Positions 18,044-28,697 are shown, counted from the stretch's first letter. The stretch is 35,578 nucleotides of DNA from Flavimaricola sp. (GCA_029255105.1 JAQWWH010000029.1:1-35578), one strand, 5' to 3'. The notes: generated by a model from the letters alone, not told the origin. Made by a program: numbers and translations.

Positions 18044-18799
18044 ATGCTTGAGATCAAAGGCCTGGAGGTCAAACTCGAAGAAGAGGACAAGCAGATCCTC
18101 AAAGGTGTCGACCTGAAGGTTGGCGCGGGCGAGGTTCATGCGATCATGGGCCCCAACGGCTCTGGCAAGTCCACCCTGTCTTATGTCCTGTCCGGGCGCG
18201 GCGGCTATGAGGTCACCGGCGGATCGGCCACGCTGGACGGCATCGACCTGCTGGATATGGAACCCGAAGAGCGTGCCGCCTCTGGCCTGTTCCTGGCGTT
18301 TCAGTACCCCGTCGAAATCCCCGGCGTTGGCAACATGACCTTTCTGCGCACGGCCGTGAATGCCCAACGCAAGGCGCGCGGCGAAGACGAGATGTCGGCG
18401 GCCGATTTCCTCAAGCTGGTGCGCAGCAAGGCCAAGGACCTCAAGATCGACGCAGACATGCTCAAGCGGCCGGTCAACGTCGGCTTCTCGGGCGGTGAGA
18501 AAAAGCGCAACGAGATCCTGCAGATGGCGATGCTGGAACCCAAGATGTGCATTCTGGACGAGACCGACTCGGGCCTTGATGTCGATGCAATGCGCCTTGT
18601 GTCGGATGGTGTGAACGCCCTGCGCTCGCCCGACCGCGGCTTCCTTGTCATCACGCATTATCAAAGGCTTCTGGACCACATCAAACCTGATGTCGTGCAT
18701 ATCATGGCAGCGGGTCGCATCATCAAGACCGGTGGGCCCGAGCTTGCCCTTGAGGTCGAGAACAACGGCTATGCCGGCATTCTGGAAGAGGTGGCCTGA
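18044..18799 (+). CDS. sufC: Fe-S cluster assembly ATPase SufC
   Basis: A 251-residue soluble ABC ATPase that drives the SufBC2D scaffold. Walker A GPNGSGKS is at 36-43, the Q-loop is in FLAFQYPVEIPG, the SufC-type signature FSGGEKKR is at 148-155, Walker B MCILDE is at 168-173, and the switch His is in FLVITHYQRLL. The length is standard and the ribosome site is GGAGTG before ATG 18044. The stop overlaps the sufD start as TGATG. Confidence 0.97.
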   Translation: MLEIKGLEVKLEEEDKQILKGVDLKVGAGEVHAIMGPNGSGKSTLSYVLSGRGGYEVTGGSATLDGIDLLDMEPEERAASGLFLAFQYPVEIPGVGNMTFLRTAVNAQRKARGEDEMSAADFLKLVRSKAKDLKIDADMLKRPVNVGFSGGEKKRNEILQMAMLEPKMCILDETDSGLDVDAMRLVSDGVNALRSPDRGFLVITHYQRLLDHIKPDVVHIMAAGRIIKTGGPELALEVENNGYAGILEEVA

Positions 18800-20097
18800 T
18801 GGCCAAGTCAAACGCCCTGATGCAGCTCAAGGCCGATGCGACGGCCCTGCGATTGGCCGGTTTGACCCTTCCGCCGGGTGCGACATGGGCGCAGGAGGCC
18901 CGGCAACAGGCGCTTGGCCGTGTCACGGCCATGGGTCTGCCGCATCGCCGTGATGAATACTGGCGCTACACCGATCCGGCAACGTTGACAGTGGCCGAGG
19001 CTGCCGAAGCGGCGGTTCTGGTCGCTGACGAAAGCCCGGTCTTCGGCGATATCGACGCCTTGCAGATCGTCTTTGTCGATGGGGTCTTTGATGCTGAGGC
19101 CTCCGATGACCTCACGATGACGGGGCTTGAAGTTGATCGCCTCGCAACCGCGACGACAAAGGATATCCATTGGGCCAAGGACTTGTACGGCGTTCTTGAA
19201 GCGCGCGGGCAATCCCCTGTCGAACGGACGCTGGCCGCCTTCAATACCGCCTTTGCGACCGATGGCGTGGTCATCCGGGCGACTGCCAAGGTGGCAAAGC
19301 CGGTGCGCCTTTTGTACCTGCACGCGGACCCGACATCGGACGTTGTTCTGCACCATGTGATCCGGGTGGAACCCGGCGCGGACCTGACCGTTCTGGAAGG
19401 CGGCCCCGCCGCCGCCCGCCTGTCCAAGGTGATGGAAGTCGACGTGGCTGATGGCGGCGCCTTTCACCATGTCCGCAGCCAGGGCCGGGACCATGAACGC
19501 CGGGCCCATACCCATACTTTTGCCCGGCTGGGCGCGGAAAGCACGTTCAAGTTCTTTACCTTGACCGTCAATGGCAGGCTGACCCGCAACGAATGCGTGA
19601 TCGAGCTGACAGGCAACGACGCCATTGCCCATGTGGCCGGGGCCTGCGTTGGTGACGGCAAAGATTTCGTGCACGACGACACCGTCTTTATCACCCATGA
19701 TGCGGAGCGTTGCGAAAGCCGGCAGGTGTTCAAGAAGGTCCTTCGCAACGGGGCGACGGGCGTGTTTCAGGGCAAGATCCTGGTCAAGGCCGGGGCGCAG
19801 AAGACAGACGGGTATCAGATCAGCCAGTCCTTGCTGCTGGACGATGACAGCCAGTTTCTCGCTAAGCCAGAGCTTGAGATCTATGCCGATGACGTGGCCT
19901 GTTCGCATGGTTCGACCTCGGGCGCGATTGACGACACGGCCCTGTTCTACCTGCGTTCGCGCGGGGTTCCGGCCAAGGCGGCAACCGATCTTCTGACGCT
20001 GGCCTTTCTGGCCGAAGCTCTCGAAGAGATCGAGGATGATCGTCTGGCCGAGGATTTGCGTGACCGGCTAGAGGCCTGGATGGCACGGCGCAGCTGA
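18799..20097 (+). CDS. sufD: Fe-S cluster assembly protein SufD
   Basis: A 432-residue SufD, the partner of SufB in SufBC2D, needed for iron entry. The N-terminal helical part contains GLPHRRDEYWRYTDP. The beta-helix core runs through HVIRVEPGADLTVLEG, FFTLTVNGRLTRNE and GVFQGKILVKAGAQKTDGYQ. The C-terminus has the family hallmark EIYADDVACSHGSTSGAIDDTALFYLRSRG, close to the SufB end. Both ends overlap neighbours as TGATG, so it is co-translated with sufC and the following membrane gene. Confidence 0.96.
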   Translation: MAKSNALMQLKADATALRLAGLTLPPGATWAQEARQQALGRVTAMGLPHRRDEYWRYTDPATLTVAEAAEAAVLVADESPVFGDIDALQIVFVDGVFDAEASDDLTMTGLEVDRLATATTKDIHWAKDLYGVLEARGQSPVERTLAAFNTAFATDGVVIRATAKVAKPVRLLYLHADPTSDVVLHHVIRVEPGADLTVLEGGPAAARLSKVMEVDVADGGAFHHVRSQGRDHERRAHTHTFARLGAESTFKFFTLTVNGRLTRNECVIELTGNDAIAHVAGACVGDGKDFVHDDTVFITHDAERCESRQVFKKVLRNGATGVFQGKILVKAGAQKTDGYQISQSLLLDDDSQFLAKPELEIYADDVACSHGSTSGAIDDTALFYLRSRGVPAKAATDLLTLAFLAEALEEIEDDRLAEDLRDRLEAWMARRS

Positions 20098-20585
20098 TGG
20101 CCGTGTCCTCCGACATCATCCGGACCTGGCGCAGCCCCCGGGCCGTCATGCGCGACCTTCTGGCCATGGGCCAGAGAGAGGACCGGGCGGTGGCCTATCT
20201 GATGGCCGGATGTCTGCTGATCTTTATCGCGCAATGGCCCCGGCTGAGCCGGGTCGCGTTTCTGACCGGGGACGAATTCGACAGGCTCGTCGCCTACGAA
20301 CTGCTGTCCTGGCTGATCATCTGGCCCCTGATGTTGTATCTTGTGGCGGCAATCATCCACCTGGCCCGCTGGGTGATCTGGCGGAATGGCGCGCCCTGGA
20401 CTGCGCGGCTCGCGCTGTTCTGGGCGGTTCTAGCGGCAAGTCCGATGGGTTTGCTCTATGGTCTGATGGCCGGTTTTCTGGGGCCGGGGACCGGAACCGA
20501 TCTTGTGGGTGCCACATGGCTGGGGGCAACGGCGATCTTTGCCATCCAGGGTCTTAGGGAAGCGGGGCAGCTTGATGTCGCCTGA
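20097..20585 (+). CDS. Yip1-like integral membrane protein
   Basis: A 162-residue protein starting MAVSSDIIRTWRSPRAVMRDLL, with an amphipathic N-terminus followed by four hydrophobic segments (about 36-52, 72-92, 103-125, 132-155). The layout matches bacterial Yip1-domain proteins, a family of unknown role. It overlaps sufD (TGATG) and the next membrane gene by 11 bases. Two adjacent proteins of the same type suggest a membrane heteromer produced together with the Suf machinery. The link to Suf is positional only. Confidence 0.65.
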   Translation: MAVSSDIIRTWRSPRAVMRDLLAMGQREDRAVAYLMAGCLLIFIAQWPRLSRVAFLTGDEFDRLVAYELLSWLIIWPLMLYLVAAIIHLARWVIWRNGAPWTARLALFWAVLAASPMGLLYGLMAGFLGPGTGTDLVGATWLGATAIFAIQGLREAGQLDVA

Positions 20586-21166
20586 ACTGGAACGACTATG
20601 GGGCCTGTTGCGGCTGACGCTGCAATCCCCGGCTGAAGGGGCGCGGGCGGTCATTGACCTTGGCCTGTCGCGCAAGGAACTTTGGCTGTCACTGGCGCTG
20701 GTCACAGTACTAAGCGTTCTGCTGATGGCGCTGTCGACCGGGACGGTCATGGTGTTGCCCTTGGGTGTAGAGCCTATGTTCGTCTCGCCCCTTGGCTATG
20801 GGATGATCATGGGGTCCGGGCTGGTGCTGCTGGTCTTTGCCCTGCACTACACCGGACAAGCCCTTGGTGGGACAGGCGCATTCGCCGCATCGCTGGCGGT
20901 CGTCGTCTGGCTGGAGGTGATGAGCCTTGCATTGCGTCTGGTCCAGGTCGTGGTGGGGTTTCTAAGTTCTGGTCTGGAGGCGGTCATCGCCCTTGGGGCG
21001 GCAGTCTTTCTGTTCTGGTGCCTGATCCGGTTCACCGATGAGGTCCACCACTTCAACAGTGTCGGCAAATCCATCCTGACGCTTGTTCTGGCGCTGGTCG
21101 GCATCAGCGTCGGCATCACAATCATTCTGGCGTTCATAGGCGTCGGCGCAACGCAGGGCCTGAGCA

Positions 21167-21174
<8 letters not shown>
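20575..21174 (+). CDS. Yip1 family membrane protein
   Basis: A 199-residue protein starting MSPELERLWGLLRLTLQSPAEGARAV, the usual amphipathic opening of Yip1-domain proteins, followed by five hydrophobic segments ending in LTLVLALVGISVGITIILAF. A longer frame begins at 20503 inside the previous gene, but ATG 20575 gives the family-like N-terminus and the compact overlap seen throughout the operon. Its stop overlaps the sufS start by eight bases. No catalytic residues are seen and the function is unknown. Confidence 0.72.
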
Positions 21175-22387
<1,213 letters not shown>

Positions 22388-22450
22388 GCCGCGACAAGCC
22401 AAGATTTCCGATTGCGGGGACCGGTTCCTTGTCCTATAGGCTCCCTCAAG

Positions 22451-22527
22451 GCACCCATAGCTCAGCTGGATAGAGCGCTGCCCTCCGAAGGCAGAGGTCG
22501 CACGTTCGAATCGTGCTGGGTGCACCA
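22451..22527 (+). tRNA. tRNA-Arg (anticodon CCG)
   Basis: A complete cloverleaf is visible. The acceptor stem is GCACCCA/TGGGTGC (22451-22457 with 22517-22523), followed by discriminator A and an encoded CCA (22525-22527). The D arm contains AGCTCAGCTGGATAGAGC. The anticodon stem CTGCC/GGCAG closes the loop CTCCGAA, giving CCG, and the T arm contains GTTCGAAT. No copy of its 3' end was found further right in the window, so there is no sign of an integrated element using this site. Confidence 0.95.
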
Positions 22528-22676
22528 ACCTCCAAATCCTTCCTCTTCGTCCTGGCCCATGTGACAAGCTAATCAGGACCGTGGCTGGGATGTACGTCCG
22601 CTGCTCTTGATCTGGAGTGGGCAATTGGGTCTTGTGTCAATGACCGCTTTGCCGGCGGGTTAGAAGGAGCCCCATC

Positions 22677-23438
22677 ATGACAAAAAGAGTCCTGATCACA
22701 GCCGGAGCGTCAGGAATCGGGCGGGCCATGGCCGACGCCTTTGTGTTGGCGGGGGCTCGGGTCTGGGTTACCGACGTTGACGCCAAGGCCCTTGCGAATT
22801 TGCCCGAGGCCATTCGGGGCGATATGGTAGACGTCACGGATGAGGCCGCAATGGAAGCTTTTGCCAAACGGATTGCCGGGGACTGGGGCGGCCTTGATGT
22901 CATTTGCGCCAATGCCGGGATCAAAGGGCCGACAGGGCGCATAGAAGAGATTGACCTTAAGGAGTGGCGGGACTGTTTGGCGGTGAACCTTGACGGTCCC
23001 TTCCTGACGGTCAAGCACTTTGGCCCAATGCTGCGCCAGGCCGGGCAGGGCGTGGTCACCTTTACCTCCTCGACCGCCGGGATGTACGGGTTTCCGTACC
23101 GAAGCCCCTATGCGGCGGCAAAATGGGGTGTGATCGGCCTGATGAAGACAGCCGCGATGGAGTTTGGGCCATTTGGAATTAGGTGCAACGCCATCTTGCC
23201 CGGTTCTGTCGAAGGCGGCCGAATGGACGCCGTTATCGCCGCAGAAGCCAGGGCCAAGGGGATCACGGAAACGGCGGTGCGGACAGGCTATGCCAGCGGA
23301 ACAGCCTTGGGCCAGATGTCCGAGGCAAAGGATATTGCGGCGGTGGCGGTCTTTCTTGCCTCGGACGGGGCGCGCATGATCTCGGGTCAGGCGCTGCCGG
23401 TCGACGGTTTCACGATCAATCCGGATCCACAGGTCTAG
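22677..23438 (+). CDS. SDR family NAD(P)-dependent oxidoreductase
   Basis: A 253-residue classical short-chain dehydrogenase. The cofactor motif TAGASGIG is at 8-15, DVTD occurs near 52, ICANAG near 76-81, the catalytic Ser near 131, and YAAAK at 145-149. The C-terminus ends SGQALPVDGFTIN. An Asp at the end of strand 2 (VTDVDA) favours NAD over NADP. The substrate is unknown. AAGGAG precedes ATG 22677. Its stop is two bases before the TTG start of the next gene, so the two form a pair, perhaps a small catabolic or detoxification unit. Confidence 0.9.
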   Translation: MTKRVLITAGASGIGRAMADAFVLAGARVWVTDVDAKALANLPEAIRGDMVDVTDEAAMEAFAKRIAGDWGGLDVICANAGIKGPTGRIEEIDLKEWRDCLAVNLDGPFLTVKHFGPMLRQAGQGVVTFTSSTAGMYGFPYRSPYAAAKWGVIGLMKTAAMEFGPFGIRCNAILPGSVEGGRMDAVIAAEARAKGITETAVRTGYASGTALGQMSEAKDIAAVAVFLASDGARMISGQALPVDGFTINPDPQV

Positions 23439-23440
23439 CA

Positions 23441-24358
23441 TTGGCGAGTTACGACGATCGACTGGATGCGCAAACGCGGGCCTTCGCACTGCGGGCCCAA
23501 GGGCACTTTCCACCAGATGCGGCCGACCGAAGCCTTGCAACGCAGCGTTGGTTCTACGATCAGATGGTGGCTGACTTTCGTACCCCAAGGCCGCCTGGCT
23601 TGTCCGTCGTGGACCGAATGTTCGGCACGGTTCCGGTGCGTGTTTACCTGTCGGTCCCGCCGCGCGCCACGATCGTTTACTTGCACGGCGGCGGGTTCAT
23701 CAGGGGCGGTTTGGACAGTGACGACGACCTCTGTGTTGATATCTGTCGGCAAACCGGGTTTCGTGTGGTCAGCGTCGGGTATCGGTTGGCGCCAGAGCAT
23801 GTGTATCCGGCCGCATATGAAGATTCCCTTCTGGTCGCCCGCGAGGCGGGGGAGCTCTATGGCGGACCGCTTACGATAGTCGGTGTCGGGGCAGGTGCAA
23901 CCATGGCTGCTTGCGTCACTCAGGCTCTGCGTGGTGGGTCTGTACCCGTCGCCCGCCAGGTCCTTGTCCATGGCGTATTCGGAGCAGCAAGGTCCAGCGG
24001 CAGCTACCTCGATCATGCCAACGCGCCGATGCTGACTCGGGAGGATTGTCAGTTTCACGAAGACGTCCGCTTTGGAGGGTCTGCGCCTATCAAGGATGCT
24101 ACCGCCTTTGCCCTTCACGCGTCGAACCTGACGGGCGTGCCGAAAACAATCCTTTTCTCGGCCGAATGCGACCCAACTGCCGACGAGGGCCGGCAGTATC
24201 GAAATGCCCTTGTGGCGGCAGGTTGCGACGCGGAATGGCACTGCGAGGCGGGTTTGGTTCACGGATATCTTAGGGCGCGACATTGCTCGGACCGGGCGGC
24301 CTCTAGCTTTGCGCGGGTTGTTGCCGCGATCGGCAGGCTTGGTCGGCCACAGGGGTGA
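23441..24358 (+). CDS. HSL-family alpha/beta hydrolase lacking the nucleophile serine
   Basis: A 305-residue protein of the hormone-sensitive-lipase (type IV esterase) family. HGGG is at 82-85, the YRLAPEH motif ends at 120, and the Asp and His of the triad are kept (Asp244 in SAECDPTADEG, His274 in GLVHGYL). The nucleophile elbow, normally GDSAGG, reads GVGAGA (148-153), with Gly150 (codon GGG 23888-23890) where the Ser should be. As read, it cannot be a serine esterase. The start is taken as TTG 23441, two bases after the SDR stop. An open frame reaches back to 23183 inside the SDR gene but has no family similarity. It may be a binding pseudoenzyme, or it may have used another chemistry. 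Confidence 0.8.
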   Translation: MASYDDRLDAQTRAFALRAQGHFPPDAADRSLATQRWFYDQMVADFRTPRPPGLSVVDRMFGTVPVRVYLSVPPRATIVYLHGGGFIRGGLDSDDDLCVDICRQTGFRVVSVGYRLAPEHVYPAAYEDSLLVAREAGELYGGPLTIVGVGAGATMAACVTQALRGGSVPVARQVLVHGVFGAARSSGSYLDHANAPMLTREDCQFHEDVRFGGSAPIKDATAFALHASNLTGVPKTILFSAECDPTADEGRQYRNALVAAGCDAEWHCEAGLVHGYLRARHCSDRAASSFARVVAAIGRLGRPQG

Positions 24359-24413
24359 GCAATGCAGTTCGGGGCCAGAAGCGGCCCAAAGTCAACACTT
24401 TGCAGGGGTTGGT

Positions 24414-24773
24414 TCAAAACAGTTCAACCTCGCCCTCCGTCTTGCTGTACGGACTGGCGTACGAGGGGTTCGAAATGGCAAGTGCCAAGTCGCGCAGCTG
24501 CAAATTGGCCAATTGATCAGACATGTCGACAACCGCGTTCGGATCCGCCTTTGAGCTGACGTGTTTCAACACCTGGCCGAGGCCATCTAGCGACTGAACC
24601 AGCAGATCGGCCCCCTGCAAATCTGTCAGGGTATTTCTATCGACTGGCCTTTCGCTCAGCGCATGCAAAATTGCCGTTTCGAGCCGCTTGCCGACGACCT
24701 CAAGATGACCAAGGTGGTCTGCCAGTCGCGACAGAACCAGTGGCAGCGGCATAGGCTCTGATAGTTCGCGCAT
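24414..24773 (-). CDS. small chemotaxis-operon protein with DxxxQ motif, CheT/CheZ-like candidate
   Basis: A 119-residue helical protein starting MRELSEPMPLPLVLSRLADH, last gene of the che operon. It starts 8 bases after the cheY stop with AAGGTGGGT before the ATG; an earlier ATG at 24812 would overlap cheY. Residues 15-98 look like two or three long helices. One contains LQGADLLVQSLDGLGQVLKHV, with Asp56 and Gln60 in the DxxxQ spacing of CheZ and of rhizobial CheT, which also lies at the end of its operon. The C-terminus ends EGEVELF, resembling the end of CheD in the same operon. A role as response-regulator phosphatase or CheR partner is inference; no full-length match was tested. Confidence 0.6.
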   Translation of the reverse strand: MRELSEPMPLPLVLSRLADHLGHLEVVGKRLETAILHALSERPVDRNTLTDLQGADLLVQSLDGLGQVLKHVSSKADPNAVVDMSDQLANLQLRDLALAISNPSYASPYSKTEGEVELF

Positions 24774-24781
24774 ACCCACCT

Positions 24782-25168
24782 TCAAAGAGGACCGACGACA
24801 GATTGCAGGCAAGTCCTCATCTGATCCGTCGTAAAGGGTTTGCGAATAAAGTTGTTCATGCCAAGGGCCTTGCCGGTATCGATGATGGTCTGATCGATCT
24901 TTCCGCTGACGAGGATAAAGCCAATCCGCTGGGTCGTCCTGTTCTGCCGCAGCGCCTTGAGCAGGTGCAGCCCGTCCAGACCCGGCATGTTGTAGTCCGA
25001 TATGACAAGGTGGACCGGCTGGGCCGACAGCATCTTGAGTGCCTCAGTCCCGTCGGTTCGGAAGTCGACCTTCTTGATCCCGATTTCTTCGAGGGCCATC
25101 ATGATGATACCTCTGCTGGTCGACATGTCGTCGACGACCAAGACTGACAGGTTGTCTTTCAAAGACAT
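24782..25168 (-). CDS. cheY: CheY-like response regulator (second of the operon)
   Basis: A 128-residue stand-alone receiver starting MSLKDNLSVLVVDDMSTSRG. The acidic pair is Asp13-Asp14, the phospho-acceptor Asp58 lies in ISDYNMPGLDG, Ser88 takes the Thr/Ser switch position and Lys110 the conserved Lys (FIRKPF). It follows cheR by 14 bases, the place held by cheY2 in R. sphaeroides cheOp1. It likely carries the signal to the flagellar motor or acts as a phosphate sink; which of the two cannot be told here. Confidence 0.93.
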   Translation of the reverse strand: MSLKDNLSVLVVDDMSTSRGIIMMALEEIGIKKVDFRTDGTEALKMLSAQPVHLVISDYNMPGLDGLHLLKALRQNRTTQRIGFILVSGKIDQTIIDTGKALGMNNFIRKPFTTDQMRTCLQSVVGPL

Positions 25169-25182
25169 TAAGTGTGCTCCGT

Positions 25183-26079
25183 TTATGTCGCTCTATCTAG
25201 GGGCCGGTTCTGGCCGGATCGGGATTTCTTGAAGGTCGTTCGTGCGCACATCGTCATGTCTTGGGCAAATTCGGGGCCGAGGCGCTCTGAGTGCCCGATG
25301 CACAACAGTCCGTCCGGGGCGAGCACTGAAATCAGACCGGCCCAGACCCGGGACTGGGTGGGTGCATCCATGTAGATGGCGACATTTCGGCACAGAATAG
25401 CGTCGAAAGGGCCGCGCAAGGGCTAGGGTTCGACGAAGTTCAAGTATCGAAACGTGACCAACTCTTTGACTGCGGTAGAAACCTGAAGCGTGTCCCCGAC
25501 CTTGGACCCTAAACCAAAGCAAATGCTGCGCAGGTCCGGGGGAACGGCCTCAATGCCGCCAGCAGGGTACCTCCCGATCCGTGCTTTCGAGAGGACTTCC
25601 TGATTGATGTCTGTCGCCAGTATGCGGACGTCATGCGACGCGGCTTGCGGAAAGCTTTTCAGGACGACGGTCGCCAGGCTATAGGCCTCTTCCCCGCTGG
25701 AGCATCCGGCGGACCAGAACCGGACACGCCCCCCGTTTTTTGCCCGCTCAATCAGGTTTGGCATCACCTCGTTGGCGAGTGTCTCGAAGTGGTAGGGTTC
25801 ACGAAAGAACCGGGTGGTGTTCGTAGTCAGGGCATTGACCATCACCTGCAGCTCAGCCCCCCGACCAGGGCCGGTGACAAACGCGAGGTAGTCGGCAAAA
25901 CCGTCGTACCCGAGCCGCCGGACATGCTTGGCGAGGCGAGACAAGACAAGCGATTGATTTGCCTCTGTCATGGTGATGCCGGCAACTTCGCGGATGAGTG
26001 TCCGCACCCTTTCAAAGTCAGCCGATGTATAGGTCAGATCGGCCTCCACCCCGAGCAACGTGGATTGGTTGCTTCCCAT
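25183..26079 (-). pseudogene. cheR: chemotaxis protein methyltransferase CheR, interrupted by an amber codon
   Basis: The combined frame gives a normal-length CheR (298 codons). The N-terminal helical domain has ITMTEANQSLVLSRLAKHVRRLG, then NTTRFFREPYHFETL, the SAM motif FWSAGCSSGEEAYSLA, ILATDINQEVL, and after the break FDAILCRNVAIYMD and LLCIGHSERLG. Codon 219 (25425-25423) is TAG between LNFVEP and PLRGPFDA, where CheR proteins normally have Trp. A single TGG-to-TAG change explains it, with no frame change. The truncated product would lose part of the SAM/catalytic domain. It is probably a pseudogene; a sequencing error or suppression remains possible. It starts 3 bases after cheW. Confidence 0.88.
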
Positions 26080-26082
26080 TGC

Positions 26083-26553
26083 CTAGCCTTCGTCTTCTTT
26101 GAACGCAGGGGGCAGAACGGCCTTGATGTCGATGACCCGCAGCATGCGCTGCTCGGTCGCAATCACCCCTTCGATGAATGCCCGAGTGCTTTCGGAGGTG
26201 ATATCCGGCGTTGGCTGGATCGACTGTCGGCTGACACTCATGATGTCCGAGACCGCGCTTACCAAAAAGCCAACGGTCTGTGGCCCGACGACGGTTATGA
26301 CGATCACGTGGCGCGGATCGGGCACCGACGGCGGGAGGCCAAGGCGGGAGGCCAGATCGACGATGGGAACGACAGTGCCGCGCAGGTTGATGACACCCAA
26401 AACATAGGGCGGCGCATGAGGCAGGATCGTCGCGGGCGTCCAGCCTCGAATTTCGCGCACCGCCATGATGTCGACGCAGAAGTCCTGTTCGTCGACACGG
26501 AATGTCACAAGTTCACGCGTGTCCGATTGAAATATCTCGGCTGTTGCAGTCAT
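26083..26553 (-). CDS. cheW: chemotaxis coupling protein CheW
   Basis: A 156-residue adaptor that links CheA to receptor tips. The CheW beta-barrel pattern is clear: [25 protein letters not shown], then [25 protein letters not shown], and the closing [13 protein letters not shown]. It lies one base after the cheA stop and immediately before cheR. It is intact and of normal length. Confidence 0.96.
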   Translation of the reverse strand: MTATAEIFQSDTRELVTFRVDEQDFCVDIMAVREIRGWTPATILPHAPPYVLGVINLRGTVVPIVDLASRLGLPPSVPDPRHVIVITVVGPQTVGFLVSAVSDIMSVSRQSIQPTPDITSESTRAFIEGVIATEQRMLRVIDIKAVLPPAFKEDEG

Positions 26554-26554
26554 T

Positions 26555-28690
26555 TCATACCTCGTCGAGCATCATTGAACTGGGCACGACCGGACGCGCC
26601 CCTTCAGCGGTTTCTTCAGGGTCGATGATCAGAGCAATCTTTCCGTCACCCAGAATCGTCGCCGCGGCAACGCCTGGAACCCGCCCATAGTTGCCCTCCA
26701 ACCCCTTAATGACCACTTGACGCTGGTCGTAGATCCGGTCGACGGCCAGGGCCCAATTCTGCTGTTGATCAGACTCGATGAGCAAAAGGACCATGTCGGT
26801 CACGTCGCCGGGTTCGTTGCGATGCCCGAAGACCGTGCCAAGGTCGATGATGGGAACAAACTTTTCACGGACGGACACAACTAGGTTCTGGCCGCCCAAT
26901 GCATGGATGTCCTCCTTGGTCGGTCTTAGGGTTTCGATGATTGCGGTGATTGGGACGACCATGGTCTGCCCGCATACGTCCACAACCATCCCATCGAGGA
27001 CAGCAAGCGTAAGGGGTAGGCTGATCGACATGGTCGTTCCCTTGCCGGGGCTCGACATGACGTTAACCCGCCCTCCGAGCTTTTGGATCGCGCTGCGGAC
27101 CACATCCATGCCGACCCCACGGCCGGACAGGTCCGTGACCTCACGCGCAGTCGAAAAACCAGGCAGAAACAAAAGTTTATCAATCTCGGCATCTGTGAGA
27201 ACCGCGTCGCGCGGGACAAGTCCCTTCGATTTGGCAATGTCCAGCACCTTAGGTCGATTGATACCTGCGCCATCGTCGGAAATCTCGATGATCACCCGCC
27301 CGGATCGGTGTGCGGCACTCAGTGTGATGCAACCTGTTTCCGGCTTCCCGGCAGCGCGTCGTGTGTCCGCCCCCTCAAGTCCATGGTCGACCGAATTGCG
27401 GATCATATGGGTGAGCGGGTCAACCAGCCGTTCAATGACGGTCTTGTCCACTTCCGTAGCTTCGCCGATAGTTTCCAGGCGGACTGTCTTTCCGGCAATA
27501 TCTGACGCCTCGCGCACGATCCGGGCCATTCTTTGGAACAGCGGCTTTACGGATTGAGCCTGGATTGACATCACGGCCTCTTGGATGTCTCGTGCCAGGT
27601 TCTTGAATTCATTCAGGCTTGTCGCCAACTCAGTGCGTTCTGTAAGGCCTGCGTCGTCAACACATTGGGCCAGAACCGATTGGTTGATGACCAGTTCCCC
27701 AACGATGTTGATCAATCGATCGACGAGGTCAAGGTCGACGCGGACGGATGATTTTTTGCTGCTGCTGCCACCTGCCTTTTTGGGCTGATCCGCGACGATT
27801 GTGCTGGAGCCGTAGGATTGGGATGGGACCTTATCTTCCGTCGGAGAGGCGGGGGTTTCCCTCAAAGGCGCGTCAGGCACCCCTATGGCCTGGGTTTGGG
27901 CTACCTGGTTGGAGAAATCGTCTACTTCGGAGATATCAAGGTGGCACAGGCCCTCTACGAAATCGAATACCTCGCGAACCTCTTCCAGCGACTTTTCGGT
28001 CTCGAGCGTCAGGGTCCAGCCAAGGTAGCTTTCGTCCCATACCAGGTCTTCGAGGGAAGGGAGGTCGGTATCGTCCGACCGGGCTATTATGTTCCCTAGG
28101 TCCGAGAGTTCCCGAAACAAGTAGGTCGGGTCGTTGCCATTGGCATAGAGTTGCCTCGTTGCGGAAAATTCGACCTTGATCGTCCTCGAGCCAATCGGGG
28201 CTGGATCAAAGGCCAGATCAATCGGCAAGCCAAGTGGTTCGAACGACAGTTCGGGTTCAGTTGCTGCACTATCCTCGCCAGGAGCGGTGCCGGGTGGCGC
28301 ACCCAGAGCCGCCATCCTGGCGATGAGGTCGGCCCCCGCAGTTTCATCAACCTCTGCTTCCTCCTGGGCTGCTCCAACGAGATCGGACAAGTGGTCTGCA
28401 GCCCTGTGACAGAGCTTCATGACGTCAATTGTGGGGACCAAGCGCCCTGATCGCATTTCATCAAGGGTGGTTTCAAATTGATGCGAAAAGCGGACCAGCG
28501 CATCCAGACCGAAAGCGGCCCCGCCTCCCTTGATCGAGTGGACGGACCGAAAGACGGCGTTCACGGTTTCGAGGTCAAAGGAGGAATCTTCGATGCCATC
28601 GTCGATTTCGCTCAAACCATCGTTGAGCGCCTCCAACAATTCATCACATTCCTGAAAGAACGTCTGGCGGATGTCGTTCGTCGCAGTCAT
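26555..28690 (-). CDS. cheA: chemotaxis sensor histidine kinase CheA
   Basis: A 711-residue cytosolic kinase that phosphorylates the CheY proteins in response to receptors. Domains in order are: P1 Hpt with His51 in [15 protein letters not shown]; a P2-like region near 165-265 beginning [16 protein letters not shown]; dimerisation helices after [19 protein letters not shown]; the HATPase domain with [17 protein letters not shown] and GRGVGMDVV; and a C-terminal CheW-like domain ending MMLDEV. A Ser/Lys-rich linker precedes P3. All catalytic boxes are present. It lies 7 bases after the first cheY and 1 base before cheW. Confidence 0.97.
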   Translation of the reverse strand: MTATNDIRQTFFQECDELLEALNDGLSEIDDGIEDSSFDLETVNAVFRSVHSIKGGGAAFGLDALVRFSHQFETTLDEMRSGRLVPTIDVMKLCHRAADHLSDLVGAAQEEAEVDETAGADLIARMAALGAPPGTAPGEDSAATEPELSFEPLGLPIDLAFDPAPIGSRTIKVEFSATRQLYANGNDPTYLFRELSDLGNIIARSDDTDLPSLEDLVWDESYLGWTLTLETEKSLEEVREVFDFVEGLCHLDISEVDDFSNQVAQTQAIGVPDAPLRETPASPTEDKVPSQSYGSSTIVADQPKKAGGSSSKKSSVRVDLDLVDRLINIVGELVINQSVLAQCVDDAGLTERTELATSLNEFKNLARDIQEAVMSIQAQSVKPLFQRMARIVREASDIAGKTVRLETIGEATEVDKTVIERLVDPLTHMIRNSVDHGLEGADTRRAAGKPETGCITLSAAHRSGRVIIEISDDGAGINRPKVLDIAKSKGLVPRDAVLTDAEIDKLLFLPGFSTAREVTDLSGRGVGMDVVRSAIQKLGGRVNVMSSPGKGTTMSISLPLTLAVLDGMVVDVCGQTMVVPITAIIETLRPTKEDIHALGGQNLVVSVREKFVPIIDLGTVFGHRNEPGDVTDMVLLLIESDQQQNWALAVDRIYDQRQVVIKGLEGNYGRVPGVAAATILGDGKIALIIDPEETAEGARPVVPSSMMLDEV

Positions 28691-28697
28691 CAGAACC

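Noticed and set aside
22451..22527. tRNA-Arg as attachment site of the integrase at the right end
   Set aside because: No duplicate of the tRNA 3' end was seen downstream, and thirteen kilobases including a complete che operon lie between.
25169..25182. Recent deletion of cheB between cheR and cheY2
   Set aside because: R. sphaeroides cheOp1, as remembered, also lacks cheB here, so absence is more likely ancestral.
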